DNA of 64,000 nucleotides from Betaproteobacteria bacterium (lineage in GTDB: Bacteria; Pseudomonadota; Gammaproteobacteria; Burkholderiales; Rhodocyclaceae). Each line of letters opens with the position of its first letter. Positions within the stretch are counted from its first letter, which is position 1. The notes beneath the pieces are model-generated. The model saw only the letters and a program-made list of their open reading frames with translations. It was not told the origin of the DNA and searched no databases. The stretch spans positions 260,020-324,019 of the forward strand of contig JADJBM010000004.1 in the NCBI GenBank assembly GCA_016703785.1. Direction: 5' to 3'. Shown here piece by piece: positions 18,096 to 28,657 of the stretch. The position numbers were made by a program, and so were the translations under genes.

Positions 18096-19027
18096 CCAGC
18101 CAGCGCCGCCAGAATTTCTTCCGCGCCGTGCTTGCGCAACTCCTCGGCCAACTTCAAGCCCAGCGCTTCCGCGTCGGCCTGTTCGCCATGCAACTCCGCG
18201 CTGGCCATGCGACTGCCGTCAGGCGCGGCAACGAAGCCACGCAGACGCAGACGCCCCGCTGCAATTTCCGCGAAGGCGCCCAGCGGCACCTCGCAGCTGC
18301 CCGCCAGCGCGCGCGAGACGGCGCGCTCGGCGAGCACGCAGGCGGCGGTCCCGGCATCGGCCAGCGGCGCCATCCAGGCGGCGACTTCCGGTCGCGACAA
18401 CAGCGCCTCGATGCCCAGCGCGCCCTGCCCCGCCGCCGGCAGCGACAGCTCCGACGGCAGCACGGCGCGGATGCGCGCAGCCAAACCGAGGCGGGTGAGG
18501 CCGGCCGCCGCCAGGATGATGGCGTCGTACTGGCCCTCGTCGAGCTTTCTCAGGCGCGTATCGAGGTTGCCGCGCAGGCTGGCAACCGACAGCCCGGGGA
18601 AGCGCGCACGCAGCTGCGACTCGCGCCGCAGGCTCGAGGTGCCCACCACGCCGCCGGACGGGATGTCGTCGAGCGAGGCATACTTGTTCGAGACGAGGGC
18701 ATCGAGCGGATTCTCGCGCGCCGAGATGGCCACCAGCGCGAACTCCGGCTCCATCGTCATCGGCACGTCCTTCATGGAATGAACGGCGATGTCAGCGCGT
18801 CTATCCAGCAGGGCCGTTTCCAGTTCCTTGACGAAGAGCCCCTTGCCGCCGACCTTCGCCAGCGGCCGGTCGAGGATCTGGTCGCCGCGCGTCGTCATGC
18901 CGAGCAGCTCGACCGAACAGCGTGGATATAATGACTTGAGGCGGTCGCGCACATGTTCCGCCTGCCACAGGGCCAGGCGGGATTCGCGGGTGGCAATGAT
19001 AATGCGCTCGGGTTGGGGTTGATTCAC
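18092..19027 (-). CDS. hemC: Porphobilinogen deaminase (hydroxymethylbilane synthase)
   Basis: Polymerises four porphobilinogens into hydroxymethylbilane. The 311-residue product has TRESRLALWQAEHV at the N-terminus, the substrate/cofactor arginine region SSLRRESQLRARFP, and LAGSCEVPLG, whose cysteine carries the dipyrromethane cofactor. It is first in the hemC-hemD-hemX-hemY operon; the promoter should lie in the short gap (19028-19075) shared with the divergent thioredoxin-like gene. Confidence 0.96.
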   Translation of the reverse strand: MNQPQPERIIIATRESRLALWQAEHVRDRLKSLYPRCSVELLGMTTRGDQILDRPLAKVGGKGLFVKELETALLDRRADIAVHSMKDVPMTMEPEFALVAISARENPLDALVSNKYASLDDIPSGGVVGTSSLRRESQLRARFPGLSVASLRGNLDTRLRKLDEGQYDAIILAAAGLTRLGLAARIRAVLPSELSLPAAGQGALGIEALLSRPEVAAWMAPLADAGTAACVLAERAVSRALAGSCEVPLGAFAEIAAGRLRLRGFVAAPDGSRMASAELHGEQADAEALGLKLAEELRKHGAEEILAALAG

Positions 19028-19075
19028 GGTCAGGGGCTTTTGGAGGTGGAAGTGGTTGCACGCAGCCTGCGTACG

Positions 19076-19552
19076 ATGGCATTGATTTTATCATGGCTGC
19101 CCATGGCGTCCGGCGCGTCACCCGGTGCATCCCACGGCATTACGCCGGCCCGCGACCTGGCCGCCGATGCCCGCGAGATGCGCGCGCGGGGTACGGTCAT
19201 GCTGGTGCTCTACAGCCAGGCCGACTGCCGCTGGTGCGACCGCGCCAAGAATGAAGTGCTGCTGCCCCTGCAGAACGATCCCGCTTCGCGCGGCCGCGTC
19301 GTACTGCGTGAGATCGCCCTCGACGACGATGCTGCGTTGATCGACTTTGCCGCAAGGAAAACCACCCATCGCCAGTTTTCCCAAAGCGAAGGCGCGCGCT
19401 TCACGCCGACCCTGATGGTCTACGGCCCCGACGGCAAACGGCTGGCCGAACCCATTGTCGGCTTTCGCATCGCCGACTTCTACGCCGAATACGTGAACCG
19501 CGCCATCGACGAAGGCCTGGCGCAACTCGGGCCGCCGTCCCGCGGGCGCTGA
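19076..19552 (+). CDS. Exported thioredoxin-fold protein
   Basis: The 158-residue product begins with a likely signal peptide (MALILSWLPMASGASPGASHG), followed by a thioredoxin-like domain with a CRWC active site (CxxC, about residue 50) and a cis-proline context ARFTPTLMVYGPDG. It resembles SoxW/DsbD-gamma-type periplasmic reductases; the partner is unknown. It is divergent from hemC, with 48 bases between start codons. The stop codon lies inside the first copy of a direct repeat that flanks an Rhs fragment. Confidence 0.7.
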   Translation: MALILSWLPMASGASPGASHGITPARDLAADAREMRARGTVMLVLYSQADCRWCDRAKNEVLLPLQNDPASRGRVVLREIALDDDAALIDFAARKTTHRQFSQSEGARFTPTLMVYGPDGKRLAEPIVGFRIADFYAEYVNRAIDEGLAQLGPPSRGR

Positions 19553-19789
19553 CTTTTGTTGCCGGCCCGATTCTGGTTTCCCCAATCTCGGGATCGACAG
19601 TTGTAGTTGAGGTTTGTTTCCTTGTCGAAGTCTTCGCCGAAAGAAGTTGCCGCCATGCACAGCCTGCCCGAGTCGTCGTAGGCGTACTGCGATCGCCTTC
19701 CTCGTGCATCGTAGGCGTAGGGAGTGTTGCGGCGGCGGGTGCGACGGGGGCGCACACATGGCGCCGCCGTCCCGCAGGGGCTGACTTTC
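19531..19789. repeat. Imperfect direct repeats flanking an Rhs fragment
   Basis: Two copies of a ~27-base sequence (GCCGCCGTCCCGC, then GCTGACTTT) lie at 19531-19557 and 19763-19789. They bracket about 205 bases of foreign-looking sequence. Each copy also supplies the stop codon of the neighbouring gene. The GCTGACTTT core recurs at 28.26, 59.13 and 61.67 kb, so it belongs to a dispersed repeat family in this genome. Confidence 0.65.
19578..19746 (-). pseudogene. Rhs / YD-repeat protein fragment
   Basis: On the minus strand one frame reads NTPYAYDARGRRSQYAYDDS, then GRLCMAATSFGEDFDKETNL, then NYN. This is YD-repeat text ending in the FDKETxLxYN signature of the Rhs core just before its C-terminal toxin boundary. 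There is no start codon, and similarity stops abruptly after this motif. It is a remnant of a large Rhs gene left between two direct repeats, not a functional gene. Confidence 0.65.
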
Positions 19790-21329
19790 ACGCTGGCCCG
19801 CCCAACCCGAAGAAAGTGCGCATCTTGCCGAGCAGGCTGGCGTGCTGGCGCCGCTTCTCCCGCGCCTCGGCTTCGGCGCCGAGCGCTTCCTGCGCGTCTG
19901 CGAGCTGCATGTTGCGCTCGGTGAGGATCGCCGCCATGTCCTCGGCAATCGCCGGGCGCGAACGGATGATGTCCTCGAAGCCGGCCTTGTCGAGGCGGTA
20001 GCATTCGACCTCGCTCTTCGCCGCGACGGTGGCGCGGCGCGGCTCGCCGGTGAGCATGCCCATCTCGCCGAAGACGCTGCCGGCGGGAAGCGTCGTCAGC
20101 AGGCGCCGCGCGCCGGCCTGCTCGATCCACACTTCGGCCTCGCCCTCCACCAGGATGTAGAGCCAGTGCGCCAACATGCCCTGGCGCGTGATGACGTCGC
20201 CGCGCGCGAACGGCGCATAGACGAGCCGGTCGGCCAGCGCCTTCAGCTCCTCCTCGCTGAAGGCGGCAAAGATGCCGACATCGCGCAGGGCCCTGAGGCG
20301 GCGGCCGATCTCGCGCGCATGCACCTCCGCCCGGTGCGCCTCGTTCTCCTTGATCATGTGCACCGAATACTCCGGCTCGGCGATGCGGATGCCGGCGCGC
20401 TGCAGCGCCGCCAGGACGTGGCTGCGCACGGCGGAATCGGTTGGATCGTCGGGGCGCGGGTCGATCATCCAGTAGCGCAAGGCATAGCGGCCGTAGCTCG
20501 GGCCGAATTCCATGAGCACGCAGTTCGGCGGCGGCATGCGCGACACGTTGGGAATGTCGGCGCTGGCCACAGCCTGCTCGACGGCCTGGATGACGCGCGC
20601 CGGCTGCGCGCTGTAATCGACGTTGAACCAGATCCAGCGGCGCCAGGTCTGCGTCGCCTGCTCGGGACTCCAGATGACGGTGAACTTGCTCTTCATGAGC
20701 AGGCTGTTGGGCACGACGATGGTCTCACCGTTGCGCGTCTCGATGGCGGTATGGCGCCAGCGAATGTCCACCACGCGCCCGGAGACGTCGTCGACCTTCA
20801 CCCAGTCGCCGACCTCGATCGAGCTGTCGAGCTGCAGCGCCAGGCCGCCGAGGATGTTGCCCAGCGTGTCCTGCATGGAGAAGGCCACCACCGCGGTGAT
20901 CACCGCCGAAGTGGCGACGATGCCGGAGAGGTCGACGCCGGCCAGCCTCATGCGCACCAGGGCGAAGCCGACATAGGCGAGGATGACGACGAGATCCTCG
21001 ACGATACGCGGCGGCCGCAGGCCGGCGGCCGGCAGCAGCACGCGGAAGAGACACAGGCCGGCCAGGCGGATCAGCGCCACGCCGGAACCCACCACGAACA
21101 ATTCGTGCGCCGCCGCCGCGCCGGCAGACAGGCCGCGCGCATCGAGCATGCCGGCGGCGAACTGGCCCGCCAGACAAATCATGAACAGGCCGAGCGTGTA
21201 GCCGACGGAACGCCGGTCGGCCGGACGCAGGGACCAGATCAGGACCGCCAGCACCAGCGCGGCGGACACCACGTAAGGCGACTCCTCGCGCCAGAAAAAG
21301 GCCCAGGCTGGCTGCAGGAGCTCGTTCAC
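19788..21329 (-). CDS. MscS-type mechanosensitive channel with C-terminal cyclic-nucleotide-binding domain
   Basis: The 513-residue protein has several N-terminal membrane helices, then an MscS core with the pore-lining helix and beta domain (MQDTLGNILGGLALQL, DSSIEVGDWVKV), and a C-terminal cAMP/cGMP-type domain (about 385-500). The phosphate-binding cassette GEMGMLTGEPRRATV keeps the canonical Glu and Arg, so nucleotide binding is plausible. GTG start overlaps the stop of the LytTR regulator (GTGA), so the channel is probably made with the two-component pair. It is related to MscS-CNBD (bCNG-like) channels, whose gating by nucleotide rather than tension has been reported for some members. 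Confidence 0.88.
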   Translation of the reverse strand: MNELLQPAWAFFWREESPYVVSAALVLAVLIWSLRPADRRSVGYTLGLFMICLAGQFAAGMLDARGLSAGAAAAHELFVVGSGVALIRLAGLCLFRVLLPAAGLRPPRIVEDLVVILAYVGFALVRMRLAGVDLSGIVATSAVITAVVAFSMQDTLGNILGGLALQLDSSIEVGDWVKVDDVSGRVVDIRWRHTAIETRNGETIVVPNSLLMKSKFTVIWSPEQATQTWRRWIWFNVDYSAQPARVIQAVEQAVASADIPNVSRMPPPNCVLMEFGPSYGRYALRYWMIDPRPDDPTDSAVRSHVLAALQRAGIRIAEPEYSVHMIKENEAHRAEVHAREIGRRLRALRDVGIFAAFSEEELKALADRLVYAPFARGDVITRQGMLAHWLYILVEGEAEVWIEQAGARRLLTTLPAGSVFGEMGMLTGEPRRATVAAKSEVECYRLDKAGFEDIIRSRPAIAEDMAAILTERNMQLADAQEALGAEAEAREKRRQHASLLGKMRTFFGLGGPA

Positions 21330-22105
21330 GACGCCTTTCCCTCGCCGGCAAACACCGCCTTCACCGTGGGCCATTGTCGGCGCGACACCGGCAGCTTCTC
21401 CTCCAGCCCCGCCAGCAGCACGGTCCAATGCGTCTCGCCATCCTCGGCCGCGCCCTTTTCGAAGCCAGCGATGGCATCCCGCGCCACCAGGCAGTTGCGG
21501 TGCACGCGCACGAAGCGCATGGCGAACTCCTGCTCCAGGTGGGTGAGGGATTCGTCGAGCAGGTATTCGCGCTCGCGCGTGCGCGCCGTCACGTATTTCA
21601 GCTCGGCCTTGAGGTAGAGGATGTCGGTCACCGGCACCAGCAGGATGCGCCCGCGTTCGGAGACGGAAAGATGCCTGCGCGCTTCGGGCGCCAGCCGGGC
21701 CAGCGTTTCGCGCCCCGGCGGCGCAGAGCGGCGCGCCTTCTCCAGGGCCGCAGCCAGCCGCTGCGCCCGCACGGGCTTGACCAGATAGTCGATGGCGTTC
21801 AGCTCGAACGCCTGCACGGCGTACTGGTCGTAGGCCGTCGTAAACACCACTGCCAGCGGATACTCGGCGCCGGCGAGGTGGCGCGCGAGCTCGATCCCGT
21901 CCATTTTCGGCATGCGGATGTCCACCAGCGCGACGTCGGCGGGCGACGCCGCCAGCCGATCGAGCGCCTCGATGCCGTTGGCCGCCTCGCCGACGCATTC
22001 GTTGGGCAACTCGGCGGCGATATCCGCCAACAGGGCCTTCAGGCGCGCGCGCGCCGGCGCCTCGTCGTCCACAATCAGCACGCGCAACGGTTCGCTCATG
22101 GTCAT
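21326..22105 (-). CDS. algR: LytTR-family response regulator (AlgR-like)
   Basis: 259-residue regulator: an N-terminal receiver domain (about 8-125) with phosphoacceptor Asp in VALVDIRMPKMDG and Lys in YLVKPV, and a C-terminal LytTR DNA-binding domain (about 150-250; LSVSERGRILLVPVTDI, RVHRNCLV). The order argH, AlgZ-type kinase, AlgR-type regulator, hemC recalls the Pseudomonas algZR locus. The gene symbol is by this synteny; orthology is inferred. A 127-base gap containing a poly-G run separates it from its kinase. Confidence 0.85.
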   Translation of the reverse strand: MTMSEPLRVLIVDDEAPARARLKALLADIAAELPNECVGEAANGIEALDRLAASPADVALVDIRMPKMDGIELARHLAGAEYPLAVVFTTAYDQYAVQAFELNAIDYLVKPVRAQRLAAALEKARRSAPPGRETLARLAPEARRHLSVSERGRILLVPVTDILYLKAELKYVTARTREREYLLDESLTHLEQEFAMRFVRVHRNCLVARDAIAGFEKGAAEDGETHWTVLLAGLEEKLPVSRRQWPTVKAVFAGEGKAS

Positions 22106-22165
22106 GCCTCCTGAAGGGCCGCACCCCGAGGGGCGAGCCGCGAAGAAGTCGGGGCAGGCGGCGCC

Positions 22166-22199
<34 letters not shown>

Positions 22200-22232
22200 C
22201 GGCACTCCTCGAACGAAAGTGAGCGTGGGGGT

Positions 22233-23240
22233 TCATGCTCCTTCCCGGCGATAGGGCAGACGAATGGTCACGCGAAACACGCCTGCTTCCGCCTCGGTTT
22301 CCAGTCGTGCCTCGAGATCGTAGAACAGCATCAGCCGCTCGCGAATGTTGTCCAGCGCCATGCGGTTGCCGGCGTGCTGCGCATGCTCGCTAGGGTAGGG
22401 GTTGGAAAGCGCAATGCTGATCTCCTCGCCCTCGAGCGCCGCGCGCAACGTCACCGTCACCGGTTCCGGAGACGGCTCGACGCCATGATAGACGGCATTT
22501 TCCAGCAGGGGCTGCAGCATGAGGGGCGGCACCTGCGCATCCGTGGGGCAGGCTTCGACGTCCCATGCCACATGCAGCCTGTCACCCAGGCGCAGATTCT
22601 CCAATTCGAGATACTGCCGGCACAGTGCGAATTCCTCCTTCAGCGTCACCAGGTCCTTGTTCTCGCCCATCAACACGCGGAACAGGTCCGACAATTCCTC
22701 CAGCGCCTGCTCGGCGCGGCGCGGATCGGAGCGGATGACGCCCAGCACGGCATTCAGGCTGTTGAAGAGGAAATGCGGCCGGATGCGCGCCGTCAGCGCC
22801 ATCAGGCGCGCTTCGGCCAAAGCCGGCGAGAAGGCGCGATTGCGCAGATCGAAATACAGCAGGATGGCCAGCGCCGCGCCTGCGCCCCACAGCGCGGCAC
22901 GCGGCGAAGCCGCCAGCGGCTGGCCGGGCGGGTTGAGCAGTACCTGGAATAACGCGGCGACCAGGGCACTGGCCGTCGCCACACTGGCCAGCGCCACGCC
23001 ATACGGCAAGCGGGACAGCCACTTGCCTGATGCGTACAGAAGTGCCACGCAGGCGATCAGCGGCGGCTCGATCGCGGCGGCGAGCTCGACCAGTTCCCGC
23101 GGCAGGCGCGCCAGTTCCACGTTGCGCGCCAGCGCCGCACACAGGGCCAGCAGGTTCACCGCCAGCAGGCTGCGCAGCATGACACCCAGGTTTCCGAAGT
23201 CCGGCAGGCGTGTCGTCTGGGGGTTTTGCCGTATACTCAT
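22233..23240 (-). CDS. algZ: LytS/AlgZ-type sensor histidine kinase
   Basis: 335-residue membrane kinase: about four hydrophobic N-terminal helices (residues ~20-140), then a His_kinase domain with the phosphoacceptor box RPHFLFNSLNAVLGVIRSD, and a HATPase region with LLENAVYHGV (N box) near residue 255. It lacks a periplasmic sensor domain, as in AlgZ. It is transcribed first, ahead of the AlgR-like gene, and is divergent from argH with only 36 bases between starts. Confidence 0.88.
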   Translation of the reverse strand: MSIRQNPQTTRLPDFGNLGVMLRSLLAVNLLALCAALARNVELARLPRELVELAAAIEPPLIACVALLYASGKWLSRLPYGVALASVATASALVAALFQVLLNPPGQPLAASPRAALWGAGAALAILLYFDLRNRAFSPALAEARLMALTARIRPHFLFNSLNAVLGVIRSDPRRAEQALEELSDLFRVLMGENKDLVTLKEEFALCRQYLELENLRLGDRLHVAWDVEACPTDAQVPPLMLQPLLENAVYHGVEPSPEPVTVTLRAALEGEEISIALSNPYPSEHAQHAGNRMALDNIRERLMLFYDLEARLETEAEAGVFRVTIRLPYRREGA

Positions 23241-23276
23241 TCGCTGTTTTGAAACGCGGTAGTCTCCGAGACGATT

Positions 23277-24671
23277 ATGACAGATCACAGCAACGATTCC
23301 AGCGGCAAGGCCTGGTCGGGAAGATTCGACGAGCCGGTGGCGGAACTCGTCAAGCGGTATACGGCCTCGGTGGCTTTCGACAGGCGCCTGGCCTTTCACG
23401 ACATCCGCGGCTCCCTCGCCCACGCACGCATGCTGGCGCAGCAGGGCATCATCGGCAAGGACGACCTGGCCGCCATCGAACGCGGCATGGCCGCGATCAA
23501 GCTGGAAATCGAGACCGAGGAATTCAACTGGTCGATCGACGACGAGGATGTGCACCTCAACATCGAGAAGCGCCTCACCGCCCTCGTCGGCGATGCCGGC
23601 AAGCGCCTGCACACCGGCCGCTCGCGCAACGACCAGGTCGCCACCGACATCCGCCTGTGGCTGCGCGAGGAGATCGACGGCCTCGACGGCCTGCTGCGCG
23701 CCTTCCAGGCGGCACTGCTCGACCTGGCCGAAACGCATGCCGCCACTCCGATGCCGGGCTTCACGCACCTGCAGGTGGCGCAGCCGGTCACCTTCGGCCA
23801 CCACCTGCTGGCCTATTTCGAGATGGCGTCGCGCGACCGCGAGCGCCTCGCCGACTGCCGCCGCCGGGTCAACCGCCTGCCGCTCGGCGCGGCCGCGCTG
23901 GCCGGCACCTCCTACCCGATCGACCGCGCGTTCGTCGCCCGCGAACTGGGTTTTGACGGCGTCTGCGCCAATTCACTCGACGCAGTCAGCGACCGCGATT
24001 TCGCCATCGAGTTTACCGCCGCCGCAGCGCTGATCATGACGCATTTCTCGCGCTTTTCCGAGGAACTGATCCTGTGGATGAGCCCGCGCGTGGGCTTCAT
24101 CGACCTTGCCGACCGCTTCTGTACCGGCTCCTCGATCATGCCGCAGAAGAAGAATCCCGACGTTCCCGAACTGGCGCGCGGCAAGACCGGGCGCGTCTAT
24201 GGCCACCTGGTCGGCCTGCTGACGCTCATGAAGGGCCAGCCGCTCGCCTACAACAAGGACAACCAGGAGGACAAGGAGCCGCTCTTCGATACCGTCGACA
24301 CGGTGCGCGACACGCTGGCCATCTTTGCCGATCTCGTCGGCGGCATCACCGTGCGCCCCGAGGCCATGCGCGCCGCGCTGCGGCAAGGATTCGCCACCGC
24401 CACCGACCTGGCCGACTACCTGGTGAAGAAGGGCCTGCCCTTCCGCGACGCCCACGAGGCCGTCGCCCTCGCCGTGCGCGCCGCCGAGAAGAAGGGCTGC
24501 GACCTGGCCGAGCTCGGCCTTGACGCGCTGCGCCGCTTCTCCCCACTGATCGGCGATGACGCCCTCGCCGCTTTGACCGTGGAAGGCTCGCTCGCCTCGC
24601 GCAACCATGTCGGCGGCACCGCGCCGGAACAAGTGCGCGCGGCGATCTCCGCGGCGCGGAAAACCCTCTAG
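23277..24671 (+). CDS. argH: Argininosuccinate lyase
   Basis: Final step of arginine synthesis: cleaves argininosuccinate to arginine and fumarate. The 464-residue protein has the fumarase/aspartase superfamily signature GSSIMPQKKNPD with its catalytic serine loop, and THLQVAQPVTFGHH. Length and motifs are standard. Confidence 0.97.
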   Translation: MTDHSNDSSGKAWSGRFDEPVAELVKRYTASVAFDRRLAFHDIRGSLAHARMLAQQGIIGKDDLAAIERGMAAIKLEIETEEFNWSIDDEDVHLNIEKRLTALVGDAGKRLHTGRSRNDQVATDIRLWLREEIDGLDGLLRAFQAALLDLAETHAATPMPGFTHLQVAQPVTFGHHLLAYFEMASRDRERLADCRRRVNRLPLGAAALAGTSYPIDRAFVARELGFDGVCANSLDAVSDRDFAIEFTAAAALIMTHFSRFSEELILWMSPRVGFIDLADRFCTGSSIMPQKKNPDVPELARGKTGRVYGHLVGLLTLMKGQPLAYNKDNQEDKEPLFDTVDTVRDTLAIFADLVGGITVRPEAMRAALRQGFATATDLADYLVKKGLPFRDAHEAVALAVRAAEKKGCDLAELGLDALRRFSPLIGDDALAALTVEGSLASRNHVGGTAPEQVRAAISAARKTL

Positions 24672-24695
24672 AGCCGCCTTCAGCCCGACAAATAA

Positions 24696-24730
24696 CCTGC
24701 AAGCAGGCATGCCGGGCTGAAGCCCGGCAT
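24696..24730. repeat. Paired hairpins between argH and the kinase gene
   Basis: A short hairpin CCTGC-AA-GCAGG is followed at once by ATGCCGGGCT-GA-AGCCCGGCAT, a ten-base-arm palindrome ending eight bases before the next start codon. No T-run follows. The structure could reduce read-through or hide the ribosome site of the first kinase gene. Confidence 0.6.
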
Positions 24731-24737
24731 TCATGAC

Positions 24738-26018
<1,281 letters not shown>

Positions 26019-26025
26019 CGGCGTC

Positions 26026-27327
26026 ATGGAACAGCCGGACAAGATCGGCAAGTACGAGGTGCGCAGCCGCCTCGGCCAGGGCGCCACCAGCACTGTCTGG
26101 CTCGCCTGGGATCCGTTCGCCCAGCGCGAGGTGGCGATCAAGGTCATCTCGCAGGAAGTGCTGCGCGACAAGGAGCGCGGCAAGCTCTACCGCCACCTGC
26201 TGGTTAACGAGGCTTCCCTCGCCGGCAAACTGGTGCACCCGCACATCGTGCAGATCCACGATGCCGTGGTCGACGATGCGCTGAGCTACATCGTCATGGA
26301 GTACGTGGCGGGCGGCACCCTCGAGCCTTTCTGCACGCCTGACAACCTGCTGCCGCTCGACCGGCTGGTGGAGATCATTTTCAAGTGCACGCGGGCGCTG
26401 GATTACGCCTACCACCTGGGCATCACGCACCGCGATATCAAGCCGGCCAACATCCTGCTGGCCGCTTCCGACAACCTCGGCGGCGACATCAAGATCTCGG
26501 ATTTCGGCGCGGCCCTGTTCTCCAGCGGCGAGGTGACGCGCACCCAGGTCTCCGGCATCGGCTCCCCCGCCTACATGTCCCCGCAGCAAGTGCGCGAGAT
26601 GCCGCTGAATCACCAGACCGACATCTATTCGCTCGGCGTCGTGATGTACCAGCTGCTCACCGGTCGCCTGCCCTTCCAGGCGAGCAACAACTACAGCATG
26701 GTGTACCAGATCACCCATGACGCGCCGCCGCCACCTTCGGATTTCCGCCGAGAAATTCCGGGCAACCTCGACGCCATCATCGCCCGCGCCATGCAGAAGG
26801 ACCTCGGCGCGCGCTATGCCAGCTGGGAAGAGTTCTCACACGACCTGGCGCAGGCCTTCCGCAACAAGCAGCTGAAGGCGCGCGAGCGGGATTTCGCGGA
26901 CACGGAGAAATACGAAACCCTGCGCGGCCTGTCCTTCTTCGCCGATTTCAGCGACGTCGAGATCTGGGAGGTGGTGCGTTTCTCCGATTGGGACCAGGTG
27001 GCGCCCGAGACCGTCATCATGAAGGACGGCGAGCCGGGCGATTATTTCTGCTTCCTTGCAGATGGCGAGGTCAGGATCAACAAGCGCGGGCGCATTCTCA
27101 GCATCCTCACCCCCGGCGACTGTTTCGGCGAGATGGCGGTCATCAGCCAGACCAGCAGCAACCGCAACGCCGACGTCGTCGCCCAGACGCCCGCCAAGAT
27201 CATCACCATCCGCGGCGACGCACTGCGGCAGGCCTCGGAGGTTTGCCGCATGCATTTCTATGCCGCCTTCCTCGGGGTGCTGGCCAACCGCCTGGCGCTG
27301 GCCAACGCGCGTCTCGCCTCGGTCTGA
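26026..27327 (+). CDS. Ser/Thr protein kinase with C-terminal cyclic-nucleotide-binding domain (copy 2)
   Basis: 433-residue paralogue of the preceding kinase, alike along the whole length (for example FKCTRALDYAYHLGITHRD against FKCTRALDFAYRLGVIHRD). Catalytic motifs GQGATSTVWL, VAIKVI, HRDIKPANIL, DFGAALF and GSPAYMSPQQ are all present, so it should be active. The C-terminal cNMP domain keeps FGEMAVISQTSSNRNADV. It starts seven bases after copy 1, and its stop overlaps the next gene by one base (TGATG). Confidence 0.88.
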   Translation: MEQPDKIGKYEVRSRLGQGATSTVWLAWDPFAQREVAIKVISQEVLRDKERGKLYRHLLVNEASLAGKLVHPHIVQIHDAVVDDALSYIVMEYVAGGTLEPFCTPDNLLPLDRLVEIIFKCTRALDYAYHLGITHRDIKPANILLAASDNLGGDIKISDFGAALFSSGEVTRTQVSGIGSPAYMSPQQVREMPLNHQTDIYSLGVVMYQLLTGRLPFQASNNYSMVYQITHDAPPPPSDFRREIPGNLDAIIARAMQKDLGARYASWEEFSHDLAQAFRNKQLKARERDFADTEKYETLRGLSFFADFSDVEIWEVVRFSDWDQVAPETVIMKDGEPGDYFCFLADGEVRINKRGRILSILTPGDCFGEMAVISQTSSNRNADVVAQTPAKIITIRGDALRQASEVCRMHFYAAFLGVLANRLALANARLASV

Positions 27328-28232
27328 TGTCCTTTCAGGAATTGATATCGGCCGAGATCGGTCGGGCCTCGGGACGGCCGTTCAATGTCCGTTCCGGCCG
27401 CGAAGCGGGGGGTGGCTGCATCCATCGCGCACTGGTGCTCGAGGGCGACGGGACGAAATGGTTCGTCAAGCTGAACAAAGCGGACGCACTGCCCATGTTC
27501 GAAGCGGAAAGCGACGGCTTGGCGGCGCTGGCTGACGCGGATGCCTTCCGCGTGCCGCGTCCGCTGTGCGCAGGCGTGATCGGGGACCAGGCGTATCTCG
27601 TCCTGGAACACCTGGACCTGCAGCCAGTCGGCGAACGCTCCGGTGACCGAAGGAAATCCCAGTGGGACGCCATTGCCTTCGGCCACGCACTGGCCGCGCT
27701 GCACCGCAAGAGCGGCTTGTGCTACGGCTGGAAACGCGACAACTTCATCGGTGCCACGCCGCAGATCAACATGGAAAGCGAAAGCTGGCCGCGCTTCTTC
27801 GCCGCGACGCGCCTGCTGCCTCAGGTGAAGCGCGCCGCTGCGCACGGGCGGGAATTGCAAGAAAAGGGGGCGTTATTGGCGGAAAAGCTGCCGGCCTTTT
27901 TCCTCGACTACCGCCCGCAGCCGAGCCTGCTGCACGGCGACTTATGGCACGGCAATGCGGCAATGTGCAGCGGCATGCCGGCCATCTTCGACCCGGCCGT
28001 CTACCACGGCGATCGCGAGGCGGACCTGGCCATGACGGAATTGTTCGGCGGGTTCCCGGAAGCGTTCTATGCCGCCTACCGCGAGGCCTGGCCGCTCGCC
28101 GAGGGCTACGAGTCGCGCAAGACGCTCTACAACCTCTATCACGTCCTCAACCACCTCAACCTGTTCGGCGCCGGCTACCTGCGCCAGGCGGAGAGGATGG
28201 TCGACAGGCTGCTGGCGGAATTGCGGGGCTAG
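27327..28232 (+). CDS. Fructosamine kinase family protein
   Basis: 301-residue member of the fructosamine-3-kinase/ketosamine-3-kinase family, which phosphorylates Amadori-type sugar adducts on protein amino groups so that they fall off. Seen are the catalytic loop LLHGDLWHGN and the family signature YHGDREADLAMTELFGGF, plus YGWKRDNFIG. Start overlaps the upstream kinase stop, so the three kinase-fold genes look like one operon; whether they share a pathway is unknown. Confidence 0.85.
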   Translation: MSFQELISAEIGRASGRPFNVRSGREAGGGCIHRALVLEGDGTKWFVKLNKADALPMFEAESDGLAALADADAFRVPRPLCAGVIGDQAYLVLEHLDLQPVGERSGDRRKSQWDAIAFGHALAALHRKSGLCYGWKRDNFIGATPQINMESESWPRFFAATRLLPQVKRAAAHGRELQEKGALLAEKLPAFFLDYRPQPSLLHGDLWHGNAAMCSGMPAIFDPAVYHGDREADLAMTELFGGFPEAFYAAYREAWPLAEGYESRKTLYNLYHVLNHLNLFGAGYLRQAERMVDRLLAELRG

Positions 28233-28294
28233 CCGCGCCCCTGCCGGCAAAAGTCAGCCGCTGCAATACGGTGGTGGCGGCGGCAGGAAAGCCG

Positions 28295-28618
28295 CTAGGC
28301 GGTGATGCCTTCCAGCTTCTTCTGCAACTCGCCCGCCTGGTACATCTCGCTCACGATATCGGAGCCACCGATGAATTCGCCGTTGATGTAGAGCTGAGGA
28401 ATGGTCGGCCAGCTGGAGAAATCCTTGATGCCGGCGCGGATGCCAGGATGCTCCAGCACGTTCACCGAAAAGTAGTTCTTCACGCCGCACTGCTTGAGGA
28501 TCTGCGCCGCCTTGGCGGAAAAGCCGCATTGCGGAAACGTCGGCGTGCCCTTCATGTAGAGCACCACCGGGTGGGTTGAAACCTGTTCCTTGAGGAGGTT
28601 CTGTACGTCGTCCATCAT
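28295..28618 (-). CDS. grxD: Monothiol glutaredoxin
   Basis: CGFS-type monothiol glutaredoxin of 107 residues that carries and transfers [2Fe-2S] clusters with glutathione. The motif QCGFSAKAAQ gives the active cysteine, and WPTIPQLYINGEFIGGSDI is the glutathione-binding part. The ATG chosen follows a GAAGGGA ribosome site by about six bases; a second ATG follows immediately. Confidence 0.94.
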   Translation of the reverse strand: MMDDVQNLLKEQVSTHPVVLYMKGTPTFPQCGFSAKAAQILKQCGVKNYFSVNVLEHPGIRAGIKDFSSWPTIPQLYINGEFIGGSDIVSEMYQAGELQKKLEGITA

Positions 28619-28657
28619 TGTTCCCTTCAAAAAATAACCCTACTAATTTTGTCAAGT

